In this document: positions 15,513 through 22,349 of the stretch, piece by piece
How positions within the stretch are numbered: position 1 is the first letter of the stretch
Layout: every line of letters begins with the position of its first letter
DNA from: Alphaproteobacteria bacterium
GTDB taxonomy: Bacteria > Pseudomonadota > Alphaproteobacteria > Micavibrionales > UBA2020
Assembly (NCBI GenBank): GCA_029266795.1
Contig: JAQSWE010000014.1
Coordinates: forward strand, 1 to 22,419
Direction: 5' to 3'
Length of the DNA stretch: 22,419 nucleotides
Position numbers and translations under genes: made by a program
Notes under the pieces: model-generated
Told to the model about the DNA's origin: nothing
The model's input: the letters and a program-made list of their open reading frames with translations, nothing else
Database searches by the model: none

Positions 15513-16307
15513 TTAGACGCGGCGCGCCACCATCAATTTCTTGATCTCCGCAATCGCCTTGGCGGGGTTCAGGCCTTTGGGGCAGGTGTTGGTGCAGTTC
15601 ATGATGGTGTGGCAGCGATAGAGGCGGAACGGGTCTTCGAGGTTGTCGAGCCGCTCGCCCGTTGCTTCGTCGCGCGTATCCGAAATCCAGCGATAGGCCT
15701 GCAGCAGAATGGCGGGGCCGAGGAAGCGGTCGCCGTTCCACCAGTAGCTGGGGCAGGAGGTCGAGCAGCAGAAGCACAGAATGCAGGCCGCAGGGCCGTG
15801 GCCGTCTTCGCCGTTCAAATGGTTCGCGTCTTTCGCGCTTTGCAAGCGCTCGCGCGCGGGCGGCTGCGTTTCGGTCTTCAGCCACGGTTCGATCGCATTG
15901 TACTGCGCATAGACATGCGTCAGGTCGGGCACCAAATCTTTCATGACCGGCAGATGCGGCAGCGGCGTGATCTTCACATCGCCCTTCACATCGTCGACGT
16001 GTTTCGTGCAGGCGAGCGTATTCGTGCCGTCGATATTCATCGCGCAGGACCCGCAGACGCCCTCGCGGCAGGACCGGCGGAAGGTCAGCGTCGCATCGAC
16101 CTCGTTCTTGATATAGATCAGCGCGTCCAGCACCATCGGGCCGCATTTGGCGATGTCGATTTCATATGAATCGAGGCGCGGGTTTTCCTTGTCGTCGGGA
16201 TTCCAGCGATAGACGTTAAAGGTGCGCTTTTTCTTCGCATCCGCAGGGGCGCTATGCTTTTTACCCTCTTTGATTTTGGAATTTTTCGGAAGCGCGAATT
16301 CAGCCAT
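15513..16307 (-). CDS. sdhB: Succinate dehydrogenase iron-sulfur subunit SdhB
   Basis: Iron-sulfur subunit of respiratory complex II, which carries electrons from SdhA to quinone at the inner membrane. It has 264 residues. The [2Fe-2S] ligands lie in SCREGVCGSCAMNIDGTNTL (Cys80, 85, 88) plus Cys100. The [4Fe-4S] and [3Fe-4S] ligands lie in CILCFCCSTSCPSYWW (about 175-185) and CHTIMNCTNTCPKGLNP (about 232-242). The start ATG 16307 has GAGGG eight bases upstream. There is no sdhA, sdhC or sdhD next to it: the upstream neighbour is a divergent unknown gene, so sdhB appears to be transcribed alone here. Confidence 0.98.
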   Translation of the reverse strand: MAEFALPKNSKIKEGKKHSAPADAKKKRTFNVYRWNPDDKENPRLDSYEIDIAKCGPMVLDALIYIKNEVDATLTFRRSCREGVCGSCAMNIDGTNTLACTKHVDDVKGDVKITPLPHLPVMKDLVPDLTHVYAQYNAIEPWLKTETQPPARERLQSAKDANHLNGEDGHGPAACILCFCCSTSCPSYWWNGDRFLGPAILLQAYRWISDTRDEATGERLDNLEDPFRLYRCHTIMNCTNTCPKGLNPAKAIAEIKKLMVARRV

Positions 16308-16329
16308 TTTTTTTACCCTCGTTCCAATA

Positions 16330-16359
16330 AAAATACAGCTTTATCAAGGTCGGAAGCAA
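16330..16359 (-). promoter_or_regulatory. Possible promoter of sdhB
   Basis: On the minus strand TTGCTT (16354-16359) and TATTTT (16330-16335) are 18 bases apart and lie about 23 bases before the sdhB start. Moderate match; it would explain expression of a lone sdhB. Confidence 0.35.
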
Positions 16360-16366
16360 GGGGGGA

Positions 16367-16395
16367 TTGACAGATAACTGCCGTTTCTCTACTAA
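16367..16395 (+). promoter_or_regulatory. Possible promoter of the 101-residue gene
   Basis: A perfect TTGACA (16367-16372) is followed 17 bases later by TACTAA (16390-16395), a weak -10. This would give a leader of about 32 bases before the gene at 16434. Confidence 0.4.
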
Positions 16396-16433
16396 AAAAG
16401 GCTATTCATTTTATCATTTGAAAAGGATTTGCC

Positions 16434-16739
16434 ATGAGCAAGAAACCGCAAACCCGCCCGATGGGCATTATGGCCAGCTTCTCCAATGTCGCCTTCAAGA
16501 AAGACGGCACCGAAGTGTTCAGCGCCCGCGTCCACAGCGGCGGCTGCTTCGGCCCCGATGCGACCGAGCAGGTCATCGACCGCGGCTATGCCGAACTGAA
16601 CGAAGCGATCAAATCCGGCACCCTTCCCGAAACAGCCCGCGATTTCAACAGCGTGTCCGTCGGCGCCAACGAATACACCGTCACGAAAATCACCCCGACC
16701 CATGTCGAGGCCTCCAAATTCGGCAAGCGCAACCCGTAA
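16434..16739 (+). CDS. Hypothetical protein, 101 residues
   Basis: A small soluble protein of no family I recognise. It starts at ATG 16434 with AAGGA seven bases upstream and ends 22 bases before a strong terminator, so it is a complete single-gene unit with its own likely promoter. The sequence contains FSNVAFKKDGTEVFSARVHS, a single cysteine in GGCFGPDATEQ, and a Lys/Arg-rich C-terminus. It has no signal peptide, membrane helix or clear catalytic motif. The regulatory signals on both sides and composition like its neighbours support a real gene. Confidence 0.8.
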   Translation: MSKKPQTRPMGIMASFSNVAFKKDGTEVFSARVHSGGCFGPDATEQVIDRGYAELNEAIKSGTLPETARDFNSVSVGANEYTVTKITPTHVEASKFGKRNP

Positions 16740-16760
16740 GCCTTGCGGTCTATAGAATTG

Positions 16761-16795
16761 AAAAAGCCCTGCACGACTGTGCAGGGCTTTTTTTT
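16761..16795. terminator. Bidirectional intrinsic terminator
   Basis: A perfect 14-base stem (16761-16774 with 16779-16792) around the loop GACT, with GC-rich core GCCCTGCAC, flanked by five A on the left and eight T on the right. It can end transcription of the plus-strand 101-residue gene and of the minus-strand gene whose stop is at 16814. Confidence 0.92.
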
Positions 16796-16813
16796 ATGAA
16801 GCCTCGTCCCCGA

Positions 16814-17839
16814 TCAGGGGCGCAGCTGCATCGCCAGGCTTTTTTGCGCAACGGGCTGTTCCCTGCCATCGGCCAGCGCGACAAAATTGCCGTTCTTCTC
16901 CGCGTTGATCTGGTACTCGAAAACAACCTTGTCCGCCGCCGCGCCACGCGTATCGTCGGCAACGGCGCGGATGCGACCCTGCATGTAATAACCCTGCTTG
17001 TTCTTCATCAGGAATGTTTCGCCGGTTCTGATGGTGTAGTAGCGGGATGAGCTGTCGACCGCATCGAAGCTGATGGGGGAGCCGGGCGCCGAGTCCTTCA
17101 CACGCGCGATCCTGTCGATCGTGTAGTGGCAGTTCATGACATGGATGGCATAGTCGCTCGCTCTTGCAAAAGTGATGCCGAAGCTGCGGTCGCCGCCGCC
17201 AACCGTGTAATAGCCGTTATTCTTCGAATAATCGAAATCGACCACGCCGGTCATCTGTACCGGGGCCACAGGCGCAGTGGCGCGCGGTGTCGCTGGCGTG
17301 TCTTTCACGGGCTCCGGCGCATCGCTGCCGGTGAACAGGATACCTGCCGTCGCAACGACAAATCCTGCCGCCAATGCGGGGGGCCACGGTCTCACCCATT
17401 CTGCCTGCGATACTTTTCCATCGGCGATCACGCGCAGCACGTTATTACGTCCCGCGACCTTCAACCGCTCCGCCACAATCTCGTCATCGCTACCGGTCAT
17501 GCCGGCCTCTTTCGCGATGCGCAGCTCCTCGGCCTTCAGCTGTTCCAGCATCGCGGCATAGGTCACTTGCCCCAGTTGCTTCGCAGGCCCTTCGGCATAG
17601 ACGCGCTGGACGCGCCACAGCTGCTGTTCGTGTGAATCCTTCTGGACGGGTCGCGCCAGCAGCCATGAATCCGTCAGGCGCTTTGAAGGCGCGCTGAATT
17701 CATCGGCAGGCCATAAGATTTCGCCCCAGCCAGCCGATGTCTTCACCATCGGCATTTCGGTCAGGCTAGGGGATGTCGCCACCCATGGCGCTTCCGTTTC
17801 CATGAATATGCGTGCCAGCAACGTCTTTTTCTGCGTCAT
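16814..17839 (-). CDS. Hypothetical single-span membrane protein, 341 residues
   Basis: No family recognised. The N-terminal 150 residues are soluble and charged, including a helical stretch with AMLEQLKAEELRIAKEAG. One membrane helix lies at about residues 153-169 (PPALAAGFVVATAGILF). A Pro/Ala-rich linker (APEPVKDTPATPRATAPVAP) leads to a C-terminal domain of about 140 residues rich in beta-type sequence (VDFDYSKNNGYYTVGGGDRS, FDAVDSSSRYYTIRTGETF), probably periplasmic. An N-in orientation is inferred, not shown. The start ATG 17839 has AGGA seven bases upstream. It ends at the bidirectional terminator, and its probable promoter lies about 160 bases upstream. Confidence 0.8.
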   Translation of the reverse strand: MTQKKTLLARIFMETEAPWVATSPSLTEMPMVKTSAGWGEILWPADEFSAPSKRLTDSWLLARPVQKDSHEQQLWRVQRVYAEGPAKQLGQVTYAAMLEQLKAEELRIAKEAGMTGSDDEIVAERLKVAGRNNVLRVIADGKVSQAEWVRPWPPALAAGFVVATAGILFTGSDAPEPVKDTPATPRATAPVAPVQMTGVVDFDYSKNNGYYTVGGGDRSFGITFARASDYAIHVMNCHYTIDRIARVKDSAPGSPISFDAVDSSSRYYTIRTGETFLMKNKQGYYMQGRIRAVADDTRGAAADKVVFEYQINAEKNGNFVALADGREQPVAQKSLAMQLRP

Positions 17840-17997
17840 GATTTTTTCCTTTTAACCGCTTTGTCGCGGGATATGCCACTCGCGCATAAGCCCTGCTGTC
17901 TTGTTCAACAATTTCGGGTTTTACAGCGATAAAGGAAGCTGACAGCGAGAAACATATCAAAACCGCGCCAGCGATAGAGTCGCATGCTTGGATGATA

Positions 17998-18026
17998 TTC
18001 ATAGCAAGCGACTAGGATTATGTCAA
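17998..18026 (-). promoter_or_regulatory. Probable promoter of the membrane-protein gene
   Basis: On the minus strand a perfect TTGACA (18021-18026) and TATGAA (17998-18003) are 17 bases apart. This predicts a leader of about 150 bases before ATG 17839. Confidence 0.5.
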
Positions 18027-18184
18027 GTATATGACGCGATAAATGATATTTTATTTAATTATTTCAGTAATTTGGCAACATGCCAAGGTTGTTGGATGGA
18101 ATCGGATTTTATAACATTGGCCGCGGCATGCCGAACTCACCCGAACCCTCGAAACCTCCGCAAACGGCCTGTTAAGCGGGTTTG

Positions 18185-18193
18185 TGCTATACT
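18185..18193 (+). promoter_or_regulatory. Possible extended -10 promoter of the metallopeptidase-like gene
   Basis: TGC followed by TATACT (18188-18193) forms a TGn-extended -10 element. No good -35 is visible, as is usual for this type. The predicted leader is about 33 bases. Confidence 0.4.
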
Positions 18194-18232
18194 GCGTCTG
18201 TCATCATTCGCAGCAGAATCAGACAAATTCCA

Positions 18233-19363
18233 ATGTCCAAACCGCCGCCATCCCCCGGTCTTGCCGACCAGTTCACCGCCCGCATCGTCGGCGCGATCGA
18301 TGCATGGCAGGAAGAGCGCCAGCAGAAAAAATACGGCCGTCATGATGTCCGCAAGGCCGAGATGCTGGAGCGGCTGAATGACCTGCCGGGCGGCGACGCG
18401 TTGAAGGACACAATCGCCCGCAACGCCATTCCCGTCGATGTGCAGTCCAAGCGCAAGCTGAAAAACGCCTTCGGTGCCGTTGCCAAGGAATCCGGCCGGC
18501 CGACCGTCAATGTTGAAATCCTCAACACCGGCGACCCCGTCGCCATGGCGCGCACGACCTACCACGAATTCCGCCACGTGCTGCAGATGGAAGATATGGG
18601 TAGCATTGAAACCGGCGGCGGGCGGCGCATCAAGGATGTCCGCACCGGCCACATGCTGTCGATGATGATGGAGGCGGATGCCTACACTTCCGAAGTTCTC
18701 GCCGCCTGCAAAGCCGCCAAATCCGGCCACCCCGAATACCTGGATGATCTTTTCACAAATCGCGACGGCGGCCCCAACGCGCAGCATGCCAAAGCATTTT
18801 TGCAAAAACAGCCCTTCGATAGCTTCAAGGACGATGCCAGCTTTGCGCGCGCGCTGTTCACCGATTTCATGCTGAACGGACTGGATAACTATTCAACCAC
18901 CTATTTCGGCAACTACCGCATGCAGTTCCTGCTGTCGCCGACGCTGGCGCAGTTCAAGCAGCATCTGGAAGGTACGCCCGATGCCGCGACGGTGACGCCG
19001 TCGAAACAGCTGGCGGAAATCTACAAGCAGGAATTCATGGACGGTGTGTCCGTCCGCGCCCTTGCCCATGCCTTCCGTCGCAACCTGCCGAAGGAAGAAC
19101 AGGAATTGCTCCGCATCATCGACACCACGGTCGCCAATGCCGGGAAATATACCGAAGACGAGTACCAGCGAAAACGCGACGATATCCTCATGCGGGCGAA
19201 CAGCATCTACATGAAGGAAGATTTCTATATGAACCCGCCGGGCGCCGCCTATAACCCGGTCAGCCGGTTCCTCGCCGACGCCGCGCGCCGCGATGCGGCT
19301 GTGACCGTCACCGAATTCAAAGCCGCCACGGTTGAAAAAGCCCCGAAACCGCGGCAGTTTTAA
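18233..19363 (+). CDS. Putative HExxH zinc metallopeptidase, 376 residues
   Basis: Starting at ATG 18233 the protein has 376 residues; the reading frame extends 17 codons further upstream but only to a TTG that lies over the promoter. Residues 111-115 are HEFRH (bases 18563-18577) in MARTTYHEFRHVLQMEDMG, an HExxH zinc-binding motif. About 30 residues later MMMEADAYTSEVL offers Glu147 or Glu154 as a third ligand, the arrangement of gluzincin-type peptidases. The N-terminus is charged and has no signal peptide, so it is probably cytoplasmic unless exported by another route. It may belong to one of the DUF families described as putative metallopeptidases. The ribosome binding site is weak. Confidence 0.72.
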   Translation: MSKPPPSPGLADQFTARIVGAIDAWQEERQQKKYGRHDVRKAEMLERLNDLPGGDALKDTIARNAIPVDVQSKRKLKNAFGAVAKESGRPTVNVEILNTGDPVAMARTTYHEFRHVLQMEDMGSIETGGGRRIKDVRTGHMLSMMMEADAYTSEVLAACKAAKSGHPEYLDDLFTNRDGGPNAQHAKAFLQKQPFDSFKDDASFARALFTDFMLNGLDNYSTTYFGNYRMQFLLSPTLAQFKQHLEGTPDAATVTPSKQLAEIYKQEFMDGVSVRALAHAFRRNLPKEEQELLRIIDTTVANAGKYTEDEYQRKRDDILMRANSIYMKEDFYMNPPGAAYNPVSRFLADAARRDAAVTVTEFKAATVEKAPKPRQF

Positions 19364-19698
19364 AGGCACCGTTTTTCTTTAAAGCCATATAAAACAAATG
19401 GATAGCGCGTATCTTTCCATATTTATTTGACATAATGGAGAGAATCTCTTATCTTTCTCTCAAGCCGAATGCGACTATGGGGCAGAGTGGTTTTCCACTT
19501 CGGAATTGTTTCTCCTCTGTCATCTCCATGCATTCCCAAAACAGCCAAGAACGCAAGTTCGCGGTTGTATCGTTTGGAGAGGCTTCTCGACCATCACAAC
19601 CCCGATCATGCAGAACTGGCGGCGCTCGACTGTCACTTGAACAGTTTTTGCGCCCGAAACATGCGCCACGGGAATTTTAATGTGAGGGAGACGAAAAT
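19364..19698 (+). other. Intergenic leader region before the 162-residue gene
   Basis: These 335 bases are less GC-rich than their surroundings near 19380-19460. They carry a good promoter (19427-19455) and, downstream of it, about 235 bases before the next confident start. A weak open frame (19469-19714) covers that stretch. No terminator is seen after the metallopeptidase-like gene. Confidence 0.5.
19427..19455 (+). promoter_or_regulatory. Probable promoter of the 162-residue gene
   Basis: A perfect TTGACA (19427-19432) followed after 17 bases by TATCTT (19450-19455). Transcription would begin near 19462, giving a long leader to ATG 19699. Confidence 0.5.
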
Positions 19699-19714
19699 AT
19701 GTTTGAGAAATTGA
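19469..19714 (+). CDS. Doubtful small open frame, 81 residues
   Basis: Its second half reads like protein (RLYRLERLLDHHNPDHAELA, then ALDCHLNSFCARNMRHGNF), and it overlaps the next gene start by 16 bases. However, its ATG lies only about seven bases past the predicted transcription start, there is no ribosome binding site, and the first third looks random. It may be the remnant of a gene or part of a leader. No function can be given. Confidence 0.2.
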   Translation: MRLWGRVVFHFGIVSPLSSPCIPKTAKNASSRLYRLERLLDHHNPDHAELAALDCHLNSFCARNMRHGNFNVRETKICLRN

Positions 19715-20187
19715 AAGCTAAAAAACTGATGCGGGAATTCAACCAGATTTCAGACTGGCATGCCATGGAGCGATTTTTTGCGCGCCTCGTTCTCGCGCCC
19801 GACAAGCAACAGGCGGCCGTCATCGACGAAGTGGAAAAAAATCTCGTTGCCCGGATTGAACAAACGATGCCGAGAGGCGAGCAACTGGCGCAGCTGCAGC
19901 GCGATATCGCAGACGCCGAAAAGCTGAACAAGGTATTCACCATGAGAGACATGAACGACAGCACGGTCATGGTGTACCGGATGGCGGAAATTATTCGCCG
20001 GCATAAAGGCGAGAATCAACATCCCCTGCTCAAGGACTACCTGAAAGAGGCGGACAGCATGCCTGAAAACCATTTGCTCACCACATTCGGCTTTATCAAG
20101 GTGATCGCCGCGCTAGCGGCAAAGGCAGAAGAAGCCGAAAAACGCGCGCCAGTGAAAAAACAAGGCGGGTTTAGGTTTGGTGCTTAA
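19699..20187 (+). CDS. Hypothetical helical protein, 162 residues
   Basis: A soluble, strongly charged and largely helical protein of no family I recognise. It starts at ATG 19699, with GAGGGAG about eight bases upstream. Sequence highlights are MFEKLKAKKLMREFNQISDW, a probable coiled-coil stretch around residues 58-78 (PRGEQLAQLQRDIADAEKLN), and a basic C-terminal tail KKQGGFRFGA. It has no cysteines, signal peptide or membrane helix. A strong terminator follows 25 bases after the stop, so with the upstream promoter it forms its own unit. Confidence 0.8.
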   Translation: MFEKLKAKKLMREFNQISDWHAMERFFARLVLAPDKQQAAVIDEVEKNLVARIEQTMPRGEQLAQLQRDIADAEKLNKVFTMRDMNDSTVMVYRMAEIIRRHKGENQHPLLKDYLKEADSMPENHLLTTFGFIKVIAALAAKAEEAEKRAPVKKQGGFRFGA

Positions 20188-20212
20188 ACGACAATAACAC
20201 ACGCATCTATTG

Positions 20213-20244
20213 AAAAAGCCCCGTGCGATGCGCGGGGCTTTTTT
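20213..20244. terminator. Bidirectional intrinsic terminator
   Basis: The stem AAAAAGCCCCG (20213-20223) pairs with CGGGGCTTTTT (20233-20243), and the loop can pair further (GC with GC). Six T follow on the right and five A precede on the left, so it can stop both the plus-strand 162-residue gene and the minus-strand PH-domain gene. Confidence 0.9.
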
Positions 20245-20279
20245 CTTGCGCCACCGAAGGTTACACCGTCCGGTAGAGG

Positions 20280-21422
20280 TCAGGCTTTCAACGTGAATGT
20301 TTCCAGCATGTCATCCGCCTTTTTCTTCGCGGCTGCATCGTCTTTATCGACGATCTTTACCTCAACAGGCTGCTCCACCACGACATGATGCGTGACATCC
20401 ACCTGCATATCTGCCGGCAGGTCGCCCGCGCGCATCGTGACGGTGGGCGGAACGGGTGCTTGCGGCGTCGCGACCGCGGTAACGGCAGGAGCCACTACAG
20501 CAGGTGCCATCGCAGCGGGTGCTACCACAGCCGGTGCGACCGCAGCAGGGGCCGCCGCAACGGGTGCCGCCGCAACGGGTGCCGCCACAGCAGGGGCCGC
20601 CGCAACGGGAGCTGCCGCAACGGGAGCTGCCACAGCAGGAGCGACCGCAGCAGGGGCCACCGCAGCCGGGGCCACCGCAGCAGGAGCCACCGCAGCAGGA
20701 GCCACCGCAGCAGGAGCGACCGCAGCAGGAGCGACCACAACGGGCTGCTGGACCGGCACATAAACTTCCGATGGCGGCGCAACGACAGCGGTCGGCGCAT
20801 CGACAGCACTCAAGGGGACGGCCTGGCCGACCTCTGCTGCCGGTTTCAGCGATGCCTGCCCCGCAATCACCGTATCGCCGCCCGCCGCGCGCGTTTCGTT
20901 GATGGTGCGGATCAATTGATAAGGGTCTTCAATATTCGGCACATAAAAATTCGCGACAAATCGCGCATCCATGTGGACTTCGCCGTAATTCAGCCAGCGC
21001 CCCAGCATGCCGTTATCGACATGCTCGCCCTTGATCTCCTCGATATCGACATTGGTCATTTTGACAAACAGAAGCCCCTTGCGGATCATCAGCCGCTTGG
21101 TCGTCAAGGCGACCACCGTGGTAAAAAAGGTGGTGAAATAGATCAAAAACATGATGAGGCCAAGTATCGCGCAAATGGGCAGGATCGCGTTCCCGACCCT
21201 GAAAACGAAATAAGACAATATCTCGTAATTCCGGTCGATCAGCTGCAGCATCCATTTATCACTGGATACATCCAGATAGATGCCGATGACGAGCAGGCAG
21301 ACCAGCCAGAAAAGACCTTTCGCCAGAAATATCCAGTGCAGGCGTGAAACAAGAAGCAAAGTCTCGCCCGCACCGCAGGACTGTTCGATAACGGATGCAT
21401 ATTTGAGAGGTTTTTTGGCCAT
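20280..21422 (-). CDS. Membrane protein with bacterial PH domain and Ala/Pro/Val repeat tail
   Basis: A 380-residue protein. Two hydrophobic segments lie at about residues 31-50 (IFLAKGLFWLVCLLVIGIYL) and 78-105, followed by TVVALTTKRLMIRKGLLFVK and VDIEEIKGEHVDNGMLGRWL, DPYQLIRTINETR, the pattern of bacterial PH (bPH_2, YdbS/YdbT-like) domains. From about residue 227 to 315 comes a low-complexity repeat built on VAPAA and VAAAP. A short C-terminal segment is rich in Asp and Lys. The repeat tail probably lies in the cytoplasm as a flexible linker; this is inference. ATG 21422 has no clear ribosome binding site. The role of the family is not well established. Confidence 0.85.
   Translation of the reverse strand: MAKKPLKYASVIEQSCGAGETLLLVSRLHWIFLAKGLFWLVCLLVIGIYLDVSSDKWMLQLIDRNYEILSYFVFRVGNAILPICAILGLIMFLIYFTTFFTTVVALTTKRLMIRKGLLFVKMTNVDIEEIKGEHVDNGMLGRWLNYGEVHMDARFVANFYVPNIEDPYQLIRTINETRAAGGDTVIAGQASLKPAAEVGQAVPLSAVDAPTAVVAPPSEVYVPVQQPVVVAPAAVAPAAVAPAAVAPAAVAPAAVAPAAVAPAVAAPVAAAPVAAAPAVAAPVAAAPVAAAPAAVAPAVVAPAAMAPAVVAPAVTAVATPQAPVPPTVTMRAGDLPADMQVDVTHHVVVEQPVEVKIVDKDDAAAKKKADDMLETFTLKA
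20478..20744 (-). repeat. Imperfect 15-base tandem repeat inside the PH-domain gene
   Basis: About 17-18 imperfect copies of a unit like GCAGCAGGAGCCACC (plus strand), encoding VAPAA-type pentapeptides on the minus strand. Copies on the right are nearly identical, while those on the left have drifted to units such as GCAACGGGTGCCGCC. The unit is a multiple of three, so copy-number change keeps the frame. Confidence 0.9.
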
Positions 21423-21573
21423 GGGCTGCGAACGTACGGGCTGGTGATAGGTTCCCTTTATTGCCTGACCTTGCCGACGCCCCTACCGGAGAAAGCTGGT
21501 ATCCAGTTTATTAAAACTTGGCGTGTTTAAGCTGTGTGTGAGGTACTATTCTCTCAAACGAGGAGATTGAAGA

Positions 21574-22185
21574 ATGAGCGATTTATCAACTCAACTTCAA
21601 CAAGCATGTGCCCATTTTGGTTTGCGTTTGGAGTTAGGATTTACTGTTCCTCTTGAGAATGGGATGAAGATTCATGCCTTGGCGCGTCTGCCGGACTTAG
21701 GTGGCCCAAATGGAATGCTGATTTTTACAAATTACGAAGAAGTATCGCAACTTCGGGAAGATCTATCTACGTATGCATTTTCCATCATGAGCAATCGGGA
21801 TAGTGACTTTGACGCAGAATCGTGGCGAGAGGTGTTTATCGATTGGAAATGGAGCGGTGATCCGGAGCAAAAGCCCAAATGGATGACCGAACCTCCCTTG
21901 GCGGATTTTGTGAACGTTTTGAGCCAACAAGGGGATGATAACGTAAAGGATGACGCCCTTCGAAAAATTGCGGCAATTCACTGGGATGATGATAAAGCAG
22001 AGCAAATCCTATTTGATTTTGCCTGCGCAAGAAAAGTGCAGCAGGACCTTTTATACTCCACCGCTATAGAGTCCATTGCCGACCTATGGATTCACAGGGG
22101 AGAGATAAATAAAGAGATGTACCAAAAGTTGAATGATCAAGACCTTACTCAGATACTCAGCCATTGGTTTAAAGAGTTTGAATGA
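21574..22185 (+). CDS. Hypothetical protein, 203 residues, lower GC than neighbours
   Basis: It starts at ATG 21574 with GAGGAG upstream (AACGAGGAGATTGAAGA). No known family is recognised. The protein is acidic and soluble, with many Trp and Asp residues. The N-terminal half is mixed alpha/beta (LGFTVPLENGMKIHALARLP); the C-terminal half looks like stacked helices (DDALRKIAAIHWDDDKAEQI, then SIADLWIHRGEINKEMYQKL). Codons are clearly AT-richer (TTT, TTA, GAA, AAT frequent) than in the genes around it, which suggests recent acquisition. The composition recalls small acidic immunity or cargo-type proteins, but no toxin partner is in the window, so this is only a suggestion. Confidence 0.78.
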   Translation: MSDLSTQLQQACAHFGLRLELGFTVPLENGMKIHALARLPDLGGPNGMLIFTNYEEVSQLREDLSTYAFSIMSNRDSDFDAESWREVFIDWKWSGDPEQKPKWMTEPPLADFVNVLSQQGDDNVKDDALRKIAAIHWDDDKAEQILFDFACARKVQQDLLYSTAIESIADLWIHRGEINKEMYQKLNDQDLTQILSHWFKEFE

Positions 22186-22193
22186 AAGGTCCG

Positions 22194-22340
22194 AAGTACC
22201 CTCACCCTAACCCTCTCCCAGAGGGAGAGGGGACTAAGGGCTTTTGCTGACGCAAAAGAGAATAGAAAATTATATCCTGTTGGCGAAGCCAACGCGGGAA
22301 TCCCCTCTCCTTCTGGGAGAGGGTTAGGGTGAGGGTACTT
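22194..22340. repeat. Palindromic MITE/REP-like element with two inner hairpins
   Basis: Two 40-base arms (22194-22233 and 22301-22340) are inverted copies differing at one position and begin with AAGTACCCTCACCCTAACCC. Each arm is also partly self-complementary (CCCTCTCC with GGAGAGGG). Between them are two further hairpins: CTTTTGC-TGAC-GCAAAAG (22241-22258) and GTTGGC-GAA-GCCAAC (22279-22293). The CCCTCACCCTAACCCTCTCCC motif recurs between genes in many proteobacterial genomes. No transposase is encoded, so if mobile it would depend on an outside enzyme. Confidence 0.85.
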
Positions 22341-22349
22341 TCGTGAGGT

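Larger units (their letters stand above)
17840..18232. other. Divergent intergenic region
   Basis: These 393 bases separate two divergent genes. The centre (about 18000-18115) is clearly AT-rich against the flanking sequence. It contains a probable minus-strand promoter (17998-18026), an extended -10 for the plus-strand gene (18185-18193), and two palindromes: TTGTTCAACAA (17901-17911) and TTGGCA-ACA-TGCCAA (18072-18086). No convincing coding sequence is seen; a minus-strand open frame starting at 18002 overlaps the -10 element and lacks a ribosome binding site. Confidence 0.6.

Noticed and set aside
17766..18002. Minus-strand 78-residue frame beginning MNIIQACDS with a hydrophobic stretch
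   Set aside because: Its start codon lies within the predicted -10 element, there is no ribosome binding site, and its second half overlaps the start of the 341-residue gene in another frame.
19435..19680. Plus-strand 81-residue frame beginning MERISYLSL
   Set aside because: It starts inside the promoter (between -35 and -10) and shows no coherent protein pattern.
20478..20744. CRISPR array
   Set aside because: The repeats are contiguous 15-base units with no spacers and encode a protein tract.
20392..20763. Plus-strand Thr/Ala/Gly repeat protein opposite the PH-domain gene
   Set aside because: The repeats are the complement of the VAPAA tract; the minus-strand gene has a proper PH domain and membrane segments, so this frame is a by-product.
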